A stretch of 64,000 bases of DNA from Larix kaempferi (GCA_027924585.1 BSBM01000307.1:18895501-18959500); one strand, 5' to 3'. Positions 42,240-55,070 are shown, counted from the stretch's first letter. Translations and numbers: made by a program. Notes: generated by a model from the sequence alone, not told the origin.

Positions 42240-42720
42240 ACCCCTAGATATATACATCATTTACACACAAACACACACAACTGATATGAACATAATTATA
42301 TTTACACACATATTAATTATATACATGTACATATAGATTTACACTACAAAAACCTACACACATAAAAAGATTTATACATAAACATACACAAAATACATGC
42401 ACATAGGAAAATATCTATGCACATATACAAAAATTTACATGTTACAAAAAACACAGATAGACAAAGATTTACACACTCACTTGCACAAAGAAAACTGTAC
42501 AAATATCAGTATAATATAACAAACAACATCATGTTTTCAAACACAAATACACACCTCAATATTACTTTCAAATATTTTGAATTATTCCAAACAATGTGCA
42601 TTATTTAATTTGGAAAAATTATTTGCACACACCAAACATATAAACAATTCTAACTTTTCATGGTGCACACAAAAATGCATGCACATTTCCACAAAAAAAT
42701 ACAAACAAAAAAAATACGTG
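42240..42720. repeat. A/C-rich low-complexity tract
   Basis: Plus strand made mostly of ACACA, TACAT and AAAATACA runs, ending at the start of the satellite. The small ORFs in it are not supported. Confidence 0.75.
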
Positions 42721-42727
42721 GAAAAAC

Positions 42728-44870
42728 GACATGCTCCCAAGCGGGTCAATTTTGATCCAAAGGCTCCCTGGTGACCGTGGCCTTCGTGAACACGTCCATA
42801 ATTTCCATATGAACATCTGGGAGTTGACGGAACCCCTCTGCTTGCCGGTTTGGGTTATGTGCCTTCGGAGCAAATCCCCAAAGTGTCCCTCAATGGCCAC
42901 GGGGTGCCTAGAAAAAATGGTCATAGAACCAAAACCGTGACTCCAATCGCAAAGCCATTGATTCCAATGGATTCTATATGTCAGGTTTCAGCTAAGGGAA
43001 CACCCCCACCATTAATCAAACACCCGAAAATAATGCTATTGTGCCATCTCTGGAACGAGGGTTTTGCTCAGTGAAGGCCTTCAAAATTTTGCACAAGTGA
43101 GTCAATTTTGATCCGAAGGCTCTAGGGAAACCATGGACATCATGAACACATCCAAAATGGCCATATGCACATGTGGGAGTTGACGAAACCCCATTCTTAT
43201 ATATAGTATGGGTTCCATGCCAATCCCCAAAGTGTCCCTGAATGGCCATGTGGTACCAAGTAAAAAGTCCCATAGAAACAAAATTGTGACTATGGTCGTG
43301 AAGCCGTCGATTCCGATGGATTCAGGACATCAGGTTACATCTCGGGGACCCCCCACCGTGACTCAAACGCTTGGAAATAGTGCGATTGTGCCATCTCCAA
43401 AACTAAGGTTTTGCTTAGTGAAGGCCTTCAAAAGTTTGCACAAGGGGTCAATTTTGAATTGAAGGCTCCTGGGCGTCCGTGGCCATTGGGAACACATCCA
43501 AAATGGACATATGCATGCGTTGGAGTTGATAGAACCATGTTCCACTCACTGGTTTGGGTTCCATGCCCCCAGAACAAATCCCCAAAGTGTCCTTGAATGG
43601 CCACGGGGTGCCAGGAAAAAATTCCCATAGAACCAAAACTGCAACTCTAGTCACGAAGGTGTAAATTCCAATGGATTTAGGATGCTTGGTTTTAGCTAGA
43701 GGCCCCCCCTCACCATCTCTCAAATTCCCGAAAACAATGCTATTGTGCCATCTCCAGAACTAGGGTTTTGCTCAGTGAAGGGCGCTTTCATAATTTTGCA
43801 AAAGGGGTCAATTTTGAACTAGAGGTTCCTGGGTGACCGTGGCCATCGTGAACACATCCACAATGGACATATGAACATTTGGGGGTTGACAGAACCTCGT
43901 TGCACTCACTGGTTTGGGTTTCGTGCCACCAGAGCAAATCCCCAAAGTGTCCTTGAATGGCCACAGGTTTCCAGGAAAAAGTGGCCATAGAACTAAAACC
44001 CTGAGTTCGGTCGTGAATCCGTTGATTTCAATGGATTATAGATTCCAGGATTCAGCTAGGGTACCCCCCCACCATGACTCAATCTCCTGGAAATAGTGTT
44101 ATTGTGTCATCTCCGGAACTAGGGTTTTGCTGAGTGAAGGCCTTCAGAATTTTGCATAAGGGGGTCAATTTTGAACCGAGGGCTCCTGGAAGACTGTGCC
44201 CATTGTGAACACATCCAAAATGGTCATATGCATGTGTGGTAGTTTACATAATCACATTCCGCTCACTGGTTTGGGTTCTGTGCCCCTGAAGCAAATCCCC
44301 AAAGTGTCCCCGAATGGCCAAGGGGTGCCAGGAAAAAATGCCCATAGAGCCAAAATCGTGACTTCGGTCATGAAGCTATTGATTCTGATGGATTCAGGAT
44401 GTCGGGTTTCAGCTAGGGGACCCATGCTAGCATGACCCAAATTCCCATAAACAATGATATTGTGCCATCTCCAGAACTAGGGTTTTGCTTAGTGAAGGCC
44501 TTCAAAATTTTGCACAAGAGGGTCAATTTTGAACCGAAGGCTCCCAGAAGACTGTGGCCATTGTGAACACATACGCAATGTCCATATGCATGTGTGGGAG
44601 TTGACGGAACCCTGTTCTAATCACCGGTTTGGGTTCCGTGCCCCTGGAGCAAATCCTCAAAGTGTCCCTGAAAGGCCATGGGCTGCTAGGAAAAAATGGC
44701 CATAGAACCAAAACTGTGAATCCAGTTGTGAATCCGTCGATTCCGATGGATTTAGGATGCCAGGTTCAATTCCCTCCCCCCACCATGACTCAAACACTCA
44801 TAAATGGTGCTATTATGCCATATCTAGAACTAGGATTTCGCTCAGTGAAGGTCATGATCACTTGATGTTA
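42728..44870 (+). repeat. Tandem satellite, six ~357-bp units
   Basis: The landmark GTCAATTTTGA recurs at 42745, 43101, 43447, 43807, 44164 and 44522 (spacing 346-360 bp). Each unit also contains GTTTGGGTTCCGTGCC-like, CAAATCCCCAAAGTGTCCC, AATGGCCA-GGGGT and ACTAGGGTTTTGCTCAGTGA motifs. Units are roughly 80-90% alike. The many short ORFs on both strands are shadows of the repeat. Confidence 0.92.
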
Positions 44871-45917
44871 GATTTTGAGAGGGCTCCATTACCTGCATCC
44901 ATTTCACTTCTTTTGATGAACCTGAGGTCATCATGACATGCATTGCGCTAGGAAATAATGCATTAACATTTTGATGCCTACTTTCTTCCATGTACAACCT
45001 AGCCTTTTCTCTTATATCATGGTCCTTTTCAGGGGGCAAGTCCTTCCTTCTAGACTTTCTTTTATTATTACGTCTGTTTTCCATCTTAAATATGTTATTT
45101 AACAAAAAGAAGAATATCACCCCTAAAAAAAATAACAAATAAGATATTATTTTTCAATTATGAAGTGAGGAAAACAAACTTTAACCATGATTAACATAGA
45201 AGGGACACAAGATTTATACACCTAGTGGTAATATGACTTGTATAATGTGCAATATTTTTAAAACTCATTGTAGCAATTGATTGGGTACTCTGCCAACCTA
45301 TGCGTGTTATATTCCTAACTGTACAATGTAAACTATGGTCATGGAAATATGTTTTGTTTTCTTGACATTGGACATATAGAGCAAACTAATATGGTAGCAA
45401 AAAATAAGTTGGCATGAAACCATTGCAATTATCATAAAAAATGATCGCAATGGTGCATCAAAGATCTTTTTTTCTCTCAACATCCCATTAGTGTGTACAT
45501 GCATAGAGCTTGTGTTACCGGTATCGATCATACACTTATTCAATTAAATATTGATGTGGGATTTAATAATGTTTCAGCAATGGACAACCCAACCTAAGTT
45601 GGCATCAAGGTCCTCCTATCCATCTTAGTGACATAGGCTTGTAGTGTGGTGAATTCCCTCATTTTGAGTGCAACCTCACTTTTGTCTAAATGTGTGGTTG
45701 TGGTTTCTCGGTTTATGTCTGTTACCATGGTAGGGTCCTCATTTCACATTTGTCCGTGATTGGTCATGTGTTTAGCTATAGTAGATTTTTTTCATGTGTA
45801 TGTACTATATTATATACATGTGTGTTTGGGAATTGCATTTGAGTGACAGTGTCTAACGATCCCCAAATATCTAGTGATTTTTCGTATGTGTTGGGCCATG
45901 GCTCAGCGGGGGTCCAA
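44871..45917. other. Spacer without recognisable genes
   Basis: AT-rich. A short segment at 45479-45525 (CATCCCATTAGTGTGTACAT) recurs in diverged form at 46460-46506, so some old dispersed repeat is present. No gene is seen. Confidence 0.55.
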
Positions 45918-45930
45918 AGGGGGGGGGGTG
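45916..45930 (+). other. Possible PPT/LTR junction
   Basis: AAAGGGGGGGGGG-like run directly followed by TGTCGGTGTCC at 45929. This has the form of a polypurine tract next to an LTR start, but no second LTR or coding region supports it. 45931-47689 has no gene that I can support. Confidence 0.2.
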
Positions 45931-48900
45931 TCGGTGTCCTCACCCTGCTCCGCGTAGAGGACATCGACCAACCCACTTGGGTGCCTCTCTTTCTAATTAG
46001 GATGCCACTTGGGCCTTAAGTGATATTGGGCTATTAATTAGTTTAGGATCCTCTATCGAGTCTCCAACATTACCTAATTAATTAGGATATGCACTCTTAG
46101 CCACATAGACAAAATTTCCTTCAATGTGAGTGGTCTTGTTGTGGTTTTGTAATATGAATTTAATTTAACCCTACCATGTATGATTTTGGTGGTTCTCTCC
46201 TTCACATAGTATATAGGGTTGTTTTTCTAGAGAACCCATGTTGTTTGCTCCAAATTCTTGTGATATGTTGGATTAGAATATTATTTTTTACTCTTTTGGA
46301 TATACCACTCTTCCAACAATGAGTGTAATGGTTGTTACTTCATTTAAGAATTCCATAATCTATTTAAGTGATTTACTTGTTCTTGTAGACAATAAAATTT
46401 ACTTGATTTTGGTCTCTAATACCATTATTGGACACAAAATAACTTTCCAATTGAATTCTAAACGTCCCATTAATATGTACATACATAGAGCTTGTGTTAC
46501 TTGTATACCTAGAAAAACTTGTTGACACTCATTGCAAACAAGTTTCTAAAGAATAGAAAACAATGAGATAAACTAGATGAAATATCACTATATGAAGATA
46601 TGAATATACTTGTAACTTGGGGCATATTAGCATAAAAAAAAGCCCTAGAAATAAACAAAAACATCACCTCTAGGACCTTAGTTTGAAATGTTTTCTTATC
46701 ATCTTGAAACAATGTACAATGAGCCCTATTTTGGTAGCTTGGCACTTGGAACATGATTTTTTTATAGTAGTTTGGGTTAGTAGATGGTATTGGATGGTGG
46801 TATGGGGTGTTAGTAGGAGCACATTTCCTATAAAAGGAGAATCTCCTACTCACTTCATTTTCATGATTTGTATGAGGGAAAATAACCCCTAAAGATTAAG
46901 AATTTGTGTGAGTTGTTGTAGTGAAATTATGAGGAATTCAGAAAATGTTTGTGTATTGGATGGAGTTATGTGATTATGAAAGGTTATTGGTGGTGATGCA
47001 AGTAATTTTTTTTGGTTATCTTTATGAAAGGTTGAAAGCATTGCTTGGTGCATGTTGTAGTTTTTTGTGGTAAGATGTTTTTTATTATCTATGATGAATA
47101 TTAAGAATACTAAAATACATTTATCATACAATTCATGAGGAAAAACTACAATACATACAATTCAAACAAATTGAATGAAGAGTAAAATACAATTCATAAG
47201 GAAAAAATGTCACCATACCTCAAGGATTGCTCTTTGCTTGCAATGTAAAATGGTATTTTGATGTATCCACTAGATGTAAGAAGAGTTCAAGTGTTTCCAA
47301 GCAACATGAGAATTCAATCCAAAGAGCCGAATAGAGTCCAATGGGTGTGTATTCAATCCAAATTGCCAAATAAAATCCAAGAGGAGTGTGAATTCAATAC
47401 AAAATGCAAGTGATTGTCTAGTTGTGTGTGAGAAGAGAGAAAAAATGCGATATGAGCGAAAAAAATGTGGGAGAAGAGCGTGGGTCATTTCGAAATTTTC
47501 ATGTTAAGTAGGGGTGCACACGCGGAAGGAGTGTGCATGTGCTAGAGGCACATGGAAGGAGCGTGCACGCGCTACTAGCATGTGTGCGCCTCTGTATAAT
47601 GTTGCTTTATTCGGTGGGTAATGTGTAGTGCATTTATTGCCCAATAAATCCCTATTTGTACATTGATTCCTAGAGCCCCTCCCCCCTATAGGCCTTTAAT
47701 CCATCAACTAAAACATAATCCCCAAGTGCTTATGTGCTTAGGTTCTTATGGGTTTTAGGATTTAGAGCTTGTGGGTTAGGGAGTTAATGTGTTTTGGGTT
47801 AACTAGGATTCAAGGGTTAAGATGTTTGGGGTTAACACTACTAAATCCTTATAAAGTCCATACAAGTAAAGGTTATAACAATGATTTCACTATAGATAGT
47901 AGGGTTCATAAGGGATCATGCTTGTAGTGCTTCTAAGTTGTAGGGGTTACTAGTGAGGGCTTATAGTATATATATGGTATGGATTATAGTAGTTAGGGTC
48001 GATAATGGGTTTATATGGATTATAAGTAATAGAGATCAATAATGACATGGATTATAGGTTATGGTGATTACAAATTACAAATATTAATATTTGTGGCATA
48101 GGGGATGAGGATAGTGGGGGTTAAGTGTGAAAGGGTTTATACATTTTAAGGGTTAGGGGTAATTTGGTATAGGGATAATGGGTGATAGGGTTTATATATT
48201 TTAAGGGTTAGGGGTATATGTTTATGGAATAAAACTAGTTAAGTTTTTTTAGGGTATTAATGGAATATAAGTGATAGAAGTAATAATGGAGAGGGGCAAG
48301 TGTTAGGTTTGATGGGGGTCATGGGATATAAAGATAAGAGATTATGGTTTTTGGTAGATGTTGATAGGGATTAAGGACTAGGGGTATTATGGATTATGGA
48401 TTATGGATTATAGTGTTTTCTAGTTAGAGATTACACTGATTAAGGTTTGGGAATTATGGGATAAGGTTGTATGAATACGGGATTCGATTTTAGTGGTTAA
48501 AGAGGTTACAGACTATTTAGTTTAGGTGTTGGTGGACAATGGTTAGGCAGGTTAGGTATAACAGTAAATGGTAAAGTATGAGCAAATTTAGAAGGAATAT
48601 AATGGATAGGGGTTATAGATTTCAAAATATAGGTATTATAGTTGTGAGTGGCTATAGCGTTTAAAGATTAAGAATGATATACATTAGCGGTTATAATTGT
48701 TCAAAAGTTAAGGATTAGGGTGATGTGGGTTACCATGAGAGTTAGCAATTATACGAGATATTAGACTAGAATTATGGGTTTGAAGTTAGACATTAAGTTT
48801 TATATGGATTATTGGTTAGGGGTTAAGATGGTTAGAGGTTATGAGTCATGTTTTATATGGGTTAAGGATTGTAATAGTTATGGGTTATGGATTATATATG

Positions 48901-49350
48901 TTAGGAGTGATACAATTAAGGGATAAATGATTATATGGGCTAGGTTTAAAAAATGTATGGGTTTATAGGGATTAAGGGAAATGTTTAGGGATTCGTGGAT
49001 TTATAGTGATATGTGTTAAGGGTTATAATTATTACTACTAAGGGTTAGGGGGATAAAAACTTTAGGGATTAAGGGTTATAATCATTACTAGTAGGAGTTA
49101 TGGGGATACGAAATTTAGGTTTTAAGGGTTATAATCAAAAGGGGTTACATCATAGTGGAAGTGAAACATGTATGAAGGGTTAGAGGTGATATGGTTATGA
49201 GTTATGTCTTTTTTATTCGATTCAAAATGGGTTATAGGACATTATATAGAAATTATAGCACTTCTTCTCTAGTTATTATAAGGGATATATGTTATAGTGG
49301 TTAAGGATTAGAAGTTTTGAGGGTGATTTATTAGGAAGGGTGCACAATGG

Positions 49351-49355
49351 CTAAG
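49351..49355. repeat. Solo LTR target duplication (CTAAG), left copy
   Basis: CTAAG precedes TGATCCAG; the same bases occur at 49979-49983. Confidence 0.8.
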
Positions 49356-49978
49356 TGATCCAGGTGGATATCGGTGGCCACCCACCTTTCCAATTGGCTC
49401 AAAACAATTTTCTGGCAATTTTGGTATTGTACTATTTTTAGCAGTTTTTTGGGTCCTGAACTTTCGGGGCCATTTTGAGACCCTAAACGACCTTTTTTGG
49501 TGATTTGGGGGGCCAAATGGTTGCCTCTAGCATGCATTTGGTCCCATTCAAAAGTTGTAAATCTGGGATAGACCTTTCCAATGGGCTACCGAGCGCCCCA
49601 AACGAAGATCGTATGCAAAATTTACGGCCCCGAGAAGTTGATGTACTAACTTACCCAAACGGGGCCCACATGACTTTTGGCGTTTCATCTCCTAGGGTTA
49701 GGTTTTTGGATGTGTAGGGTTTTTGACATTCCTGTTTATTGTAAAAGGCCTTGAGAGCCTCATTGTAACCATCTTCTTGCGAAATGAGCGCAACCGTCAC
49801 ATCTGTTCTCAGAGATAAGCCACCACCATTCCAGCAAGCTTGTTTTCCGCTGCATTTTACAGTTTTAGCTTATTCCCTTATTGAATAGAAAACCAGTTTT
49901 ACTGTATCCTTGTTATTTTGTGTTAAGCATCTGATAATAATCTGTATTCATTTCATTCTACTCATAAAATCTGGATCA
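49356..49978 (+). mobile_element. Solo LTR (or LTR-like element) of 623 bp
   Basis: Begins TGATCCAG and ends CTGGATCA, a perfect 8-bp inverted repeat with TG...CA ends, between CTAAG duplications. Its base composition (C present, GC-richer) contrasts sharply with the C-poor domain around it. No internal coding; the 60-70-codon ORFs inside are incidental. Orientation is not certain. Confidence 0.85.
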
Positions 49979-49983
49979 CTAAG
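49979..49983. repeat. Solo LTR target duplication (CTAAG), right copy
   Basis: Matches 49351-49355. Confidence 0.8.
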
Positions 49984-51720
49984 GGTTATAGGGGTTATGA
50001 ATGATATCAATTAGTCATTAGGTTTATATTGGTTATGGGTTATAGGTTTTACGGGTCGGGATTTGATGATATAGTTTAGGGTTGATGACGATTAGAGGTT
50101 ATAAGGGTTAAGAGTTATAGGGGTTGGGGTTTATTTGCGTTTTTATTTAATGGATATAATAGTTAATGATTAATATTTTTATTGGTTAAGGGTCATAGTG
50201 GTTAATGATTACAAGGAATAATGATTATATTGGTAAGATATCATAATGTTTGGTGGTTATAATGGATATGTTATGTACATTAATAATAAGGATTTCTTAG
50301 AGTTAGTGATTAGGAGTTACATGAATTAAGGGTTCTGGTGGTTATACCCTATAATATTCACTAATTTATAGTTTTAGTGTGTTAGGAATTATAATTATTG
50401 AGTGTTATTAGGTTTAAGGTTGATAAGGGATATGAATTATGAGGATACAAGTTATAAGAATTAAGGGTTTGGATTTACTGGCTTATAAGGGTTAAGGATT
50501 GTGGCGTGTTTGGGTCAATGGCTAGTAAGGGCTTATGGCTAAGGCTTCTCAAGTATTATACCTTATACAAGTTAAGGGTTAGGGATTTGGGATTAAGGGT
50601 TATAATATTTAGGTATAATTCATGTTATCATTTTGGGATATAGTGGTTAGGGGTATGGATAATATGGATTATAGGTTAGGGACTATATGGGTTAGGTGTT
50701 TTAGGTGCTTTGGCTTAATGGATAGTAGTGGCTTATACATGCTATAACGGATTACGTGTTTCAGGTGAGGAGTTAAGGTTGACATGCATTGGTTATTAGA
50801 AGGGTTAAGAGTTATGCGTTATATAATTTATAATGTTTAAGGGTTAATCTTTATTTAACTAGAGACTTTAGAGGTTAGGATTATAGGGGTTAAGGGATAT
50901 AAGTGTTAGGGAATGAGGGATATATCATTATGTGTTAGGATTTAGGAGTTATAGGGGCCATACTAGTTTAGGATTACAGTGGGCCAAGAGTTATAATGGT
51001 TAGTTGTACTAGGGATTAGGGATTGCAATGGCTAGGGACTAATGGTTAACGGTTTGGGCATTGAGATATACAGGTCATGGATTTATGGTTATAAGGATGA
51101 AGATTTATATGTAAAGGGGATATGCACTATATGGATTATAGGTTATGTGAGTTAGGGATTTTGTGTTATAATATATACATATTATAGGATTTGTGGGTTA
51201 TAAGGGTTATTAGATAGGGATTATAATGATTAGGAGTTATAGGGCATATTTGTGATAAGGGTTAGATGTCAATGGTTATAGGTGTTATGGATGATAACGC
51301 TTATCAAATTTGGTTTGCAACTATTTTTGTTTATTGGTATAAAAGGTAAGGGTTTCAAGTTTAGAGTTTGTAATATTCAAGTGTTAAGGGTCAAAGTTTA
51401 GGAGTTGCATGCATTATAACTAATATTGATACTTTCTAGGGGTTATAGTTTGTAGGGTTCATAGAGTTTAGGAGTGGTAGAGATTTGAGATTATAATGGT
51501 TACAAGTTATAATTGTTAAGTATACAATGGCTAGGGAGTATATGAGTTTGGAGATAATGGCTAAGGGTTATGATTTACAAGGTTTATAAGGAATTGGGAG
51601 TTGTAAGTTTTTGGGATTTATATTGGTTAAGGGTTAATGACTAAGGGTTATAGGAATTATGGGTTATAGAAGTTGCATACTAATTTTTATTGTGGTTAAT
51701 AATTAAGGTGAATATTTTTC

Positions 51721-52317
51721 TTGGGAGGTTGTGTTTGTAGGTTCATGGCATTTTTCTTTGGCTCTAGATGCACGCAAAATTATCATTTAGGGACTAATTC
51801 CTAGGTGTCCTCCCATCACCTTCTTGAGGGCCTTGTGACTCAAAGTTTTTTCTCGGAAACTCATAATGGTGTTTGTATCTCCTTAGGATGTCATTTTTTA
51901 GGTTTGAGGCATCGATATTGAGCCTATATTTATATCATCTTCATCAGGGCATAAGGCCTGAATTTTCTCCCTTGTCCATGTCTAAGACCCTCATATCTAT
52001 ACCTCATAATCATACATTCCTAATATCATTAGTATCACTGCTCATATCGAAGGATATGATTGAGATGTCATGTGTAGAGGACTAAGGCATTGTTCTTGAA
52101 CTTGGATGATTACATTCTTATTTTAGGGATTAAAGCCAAGGTTCCATCCCTCAACCATGTATGGGGCCCAAACACCCATACCTAGAATCCAAGACATTAG
52201 AATGGCCACACCCATATTCATACGTAGAATCAAGGCTAGCCTCAGGAAATCCTATGTCATGGCTTTAGTTGTTTTTCATGGAAATGGATGACTAAATATC
52301 CTAACCCTTGTTGTTAA
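51721..52317. other. Spacer without recognisable genes
   Basis: The composition returns to normal at 51720. I see no gene or element ends. Confidence 0.55.
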
Positions 52318-52487
52318 GGAGAGAAGGGTGAGGGAGGGAGGAGGGATTGGTCAGAGTGGAAGAGAGAGGGGGGATTGGATGGATAGGAAGAAAGAACGAG
52401 GATTGGGTGGATATGAAGAGAGAGGGGTGGGTGAGGTTATAGAGAGGGAGGGGGGGTTTAGGGAGAGGAAGAAAAAAAATGAGGGTG
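52318..52487 (+). repeat. Polypurine (GA-rich) tract
   Basis: About 170 bp almost free of C with short units GAGAGAGG, GGATTGGRTGGATA and GGGAGGAGGG. Such tracts can form triplex DNA. It is followed at once by an alternating purine-pyrimidine block (52497-52555). Confidence 0.8.
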
Positions 52488-52496
52488 CTAAACAAT

Positions 52497-52555
52497 GTGT
52501 GCACACACCTACGCATGCGTGTAAGTACACGTGCACGCATTTGCACGTATGCGTG
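52497..52555. other. Alternating purine-pyrimidine block (Z-DNA-prone)
   Basis: GTGTGCACACACC, GCATGCGTG, ACACGTGCACGCA and GCACGTATGCGTG lie in about 60 bp. The following GGTTCGGTAC (52589-52598) also occurs in related form near 37494. Confidence 0.55.
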
Positions 52556-52619
52556 TTTAAATTCAATTTGTTTTGGCGCCCTTGCAGGTTCGGTACTAGA
52601 TTCTAATTTCCAAACCTTG

Positions 52620-53984
52620 AGGCTTGGTTTTGAGTTATAACAGAACACACTAATTTCTGTAACTTCATGTTTTTCACCCTTTGTTCCGCATATGCTCCAC
52701 TTGTGCACTATTGATGAAACCGCATAGACTTGTCAAGCCCTGTGTGCATATTCTAACTATATATGTTTTGAATAAATATGTTATTTTTTTCTATTTTTAA
52801 TTCATTTTTAATTGCACTCATGTCAAATTTGTAAAAAACATAGGTCATTTATTTTGGCTATAACTTTTGAGTGGCTTACATATTTTGAAAATAGAAAAAA
52901 ACCCGCACAAGAGTACAAGAATACCTACAAGCTAAAAAAAAGTTGATTTATTATGTTAAGACCATGTTATGGTGGACCAACGCCCGACCATGTAATTTTA
53001 GGGAATCACTGACTTTCTTAATTTAAAAAATATTTAAAATTAACTTTTAAAAATTTGGAAAAATAGCCCTGCACAAGATCTGTCTGTTGCCTACGCCCCT
53101 AAATATTTTTTGCATGTAATTTGACAATTTACATAACAAACTAGTGGACCAAAGCGAACATATGCATTATGTTTTAGAGAAAAAATAACATACTCATCTT
53201 AGAATAATGACATTTTGGGGTGGTTATACAACTTTTCCATAAATAAAATTTATATATTCCGGAAGGTGATCCGATTGTCTACATTTCATCTTTTTACACC
53301 TATTTCTAAAAAAAATTGTAGGTACCTCTAATAATTCATTTTAATGATCAGATTTTTGTTTTTCCAGCATGCCATTGCAACTAGCACGTTATAAGTGGGT
53401 ATCATTGGGTATCATTACCTTGCACCAACCCATTAATATAAAAAAATAATGAACAATTTATGTAAAAAATATTAATTTTGTAAAAAATACTCATAATTTT
53501 TTTATGATAACGATGATGATGGTTAACTTACTGAGCCTAACTTTGGTTTATGGGACCTTAAGATCAAAGAAATAAATTATTTGGTTTGTTGTAAGACTTT
53601 ATTCCTATGCTAAAAAATCTTAGAAAGAAGAGTATTGATGTCACTATGGTTTTGACAAGTTAGAATACCAGGGAAGTTAGTATTATAATAAATATTGTGA
53701 AACTTTAATGTAATGTGGGTGTACGCAAGAGACTCTGAAAGAAAGTGACATTCATCCTCGAGGCTCTTAGTCTCATAAATTAAAAATAATTTTTTTTTTA
53801 TTAAAATTGTTTTTTTTAAATAATCACATATTTACATACTTATATAATCTTTCACCTTAAACAAAAATAAAAAAATAAAATTTTTTTATCAATCAATTTA
53901 TTTACATTTACATATTTCTATAAACATTAATCTAATAAATAAATAAATAAATAAAATAGATTGCTCAATCAATTTATTTATACA
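52620..53984. other. AT-rich spacer
   Basis: No gene or element can be supported. Includes an A/T low-complexity stretch (53780-53980). Confidence 0.6.
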
Positions 53985-54184
53985 GTCATGTCACATTCTA
54001 TTAAATTCCTTGTTTATGAAACTTGTTAACCATTGTTATGTATATAATTTTGAGTTGAATTTTATTTGCATGAAATAATTTTAAGTCATGTCACATTCTA
54101 TTAAATTCCTTGTTTATGAAACTTGTTAACTATTGTTATGTATATAATTTTGAGTTGAATTTTATTTGCATGAAATAATTTTAA
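53985..54184. repeat. Two tandem 100-bp units, nearly identical
   Basis: 53985-54084 and 54085-54184 each start GTCATGTCACATTC and differ by one base (AACC versus AACT). Confidence 0.95.
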
Positions 54185-54319
54185 GTTGAAATATATTGAA
54201 GTAGGTGATATTTAATTACTATAATTTCTTTCTTTTAAATATTTATTTTTATTTTTTTAATTAATGAACCCTGAGTACTAGCCTCTGGACATCATGTTGG
54301 GAGGGAACCCGACAATGGG

Positions 54320-54580
54320 TCTCATTTCGAGCATAGTTTATTTTCCACTTCAAGCTCACTAAAAAATGAAATCATCATCCCGAGCATAGTTAATTTTCTA
54401 TTGTAAGCTCGTTAAAAAATGAAGCAGTTACCACGAGCATTCTTCCGACCTTTCTTCGAGCTCGTTGAAAATAGTAAGATGGTGTTGAGCTTACTTTTTC
54501 CTTTTTCATGCTCTGGATCCAAACATGAAAAATATTCCGAGTGCTTTTGATACCATTATCGTGCTCGTTAAAACTGCGTA
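54320..54580. repeat. Imperfect ~65-bp repeats with CGAGCAT ... GCTCGTTAAAA
   Basis: Four degenerate copies (near 54325, 54395, 54435 and 54540) combine a CGAGCATAGTT-like start with an AAGCTCGTTAAAAAATGA-like end. Confidence 0.5.
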
Positions 54581-54699
54581 GAAAAGGTGCTGAGATCAGT
54601 GTTTGTTCTTTCTCGTTCTCATAAATACATGAGAATAGGTTACCAACTATACTTTTATCACTTTTTCAAGATCGTAAAAAATATTACGAAAAAAGGAAC

Positions 54700-55070
54700 C
54701 CCTGGAGTTTCCTTTAAGTTCTTTTCAAACTCCCAAAATATGAAAAGTCAGCCGAGCGAACTTGCTTCCTTTCACACTCGTAAAAGGATTTGAAAGCGAA
54801 TCTATTCAATTTTAGTTTACCCCTTTTTTGGGCTACGTAGTATTACTTACGAACAAGGAATTCCTTAGCCGGCCATCGACTAAGAGAGTTCTCCTTCACA
54901 TTGTTTTACCCTTATTTCGGGATTAGGAGACTAACTTTACGAAAATAACCTTTTTGGAGTCTTCTTTAGATTATTTCAAACTCTCTAAACATGAAAAATC
55001 GTCGAGTTTTCCTTCCTTGGACTCATAAAATCAAACATCGAAGGACCCTTTTGGGACCGGACCCCTCCTT
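54700..55070 (+). mobile_element. Relic of the Tat family 3' region
   Basis: In the plus direction this segment matches the minus strand of 2345 down to ~2030 in the full-length element: GGAGTTTC, CTTGCTTCCTTTCA, AGTTTACCCCTTTT, AAGAGAGTTCTCC and ACTCTCTAAACATGAAA occur in the same order and spacing. The divergence is large, with indels. No LTR or coding part was recognised next to it; 55071-57480 is spacer with no supported gene. Confidence 0.65.

Larger units (their letters stand above)
47690..51720. repeat. C-poor degenerate GGGTTA/TTATGG domain
   Basis: About 3.4 kb (without the inserted LTR) in which the plus strand is made of irregular words such as AAGGGTTATAGGG, GGATTAGGG, TTATGGGTTA and GGGGTTAAG, with very few C bases. 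The words resemble, but do not match, the plant telomere repeat TTTAGGG. There are almost no long ORFs and no genes. Confidence 0.8.

Noticed and set aside
42731-44865. Short ORFs in the 357-bp satellite
   Set aside because: They recur with the unit, shift frame between units and lack a shared protein.
37385-47700. One large DNA transposon bounded by the two GTGCAC-rich blocks
   Set aside because: No matching terminal inverted repeats or target duplications could be found.
47690-51720. True interstitial telomere array
   Set aside because: There are no runs of exact TTTAGGG; only degenerate, related words are seen.
52301-52708. 135-codon minus-strand ORF
   Set aside because: Built on the polypurine and alternating tracts; low complexity and no domain.
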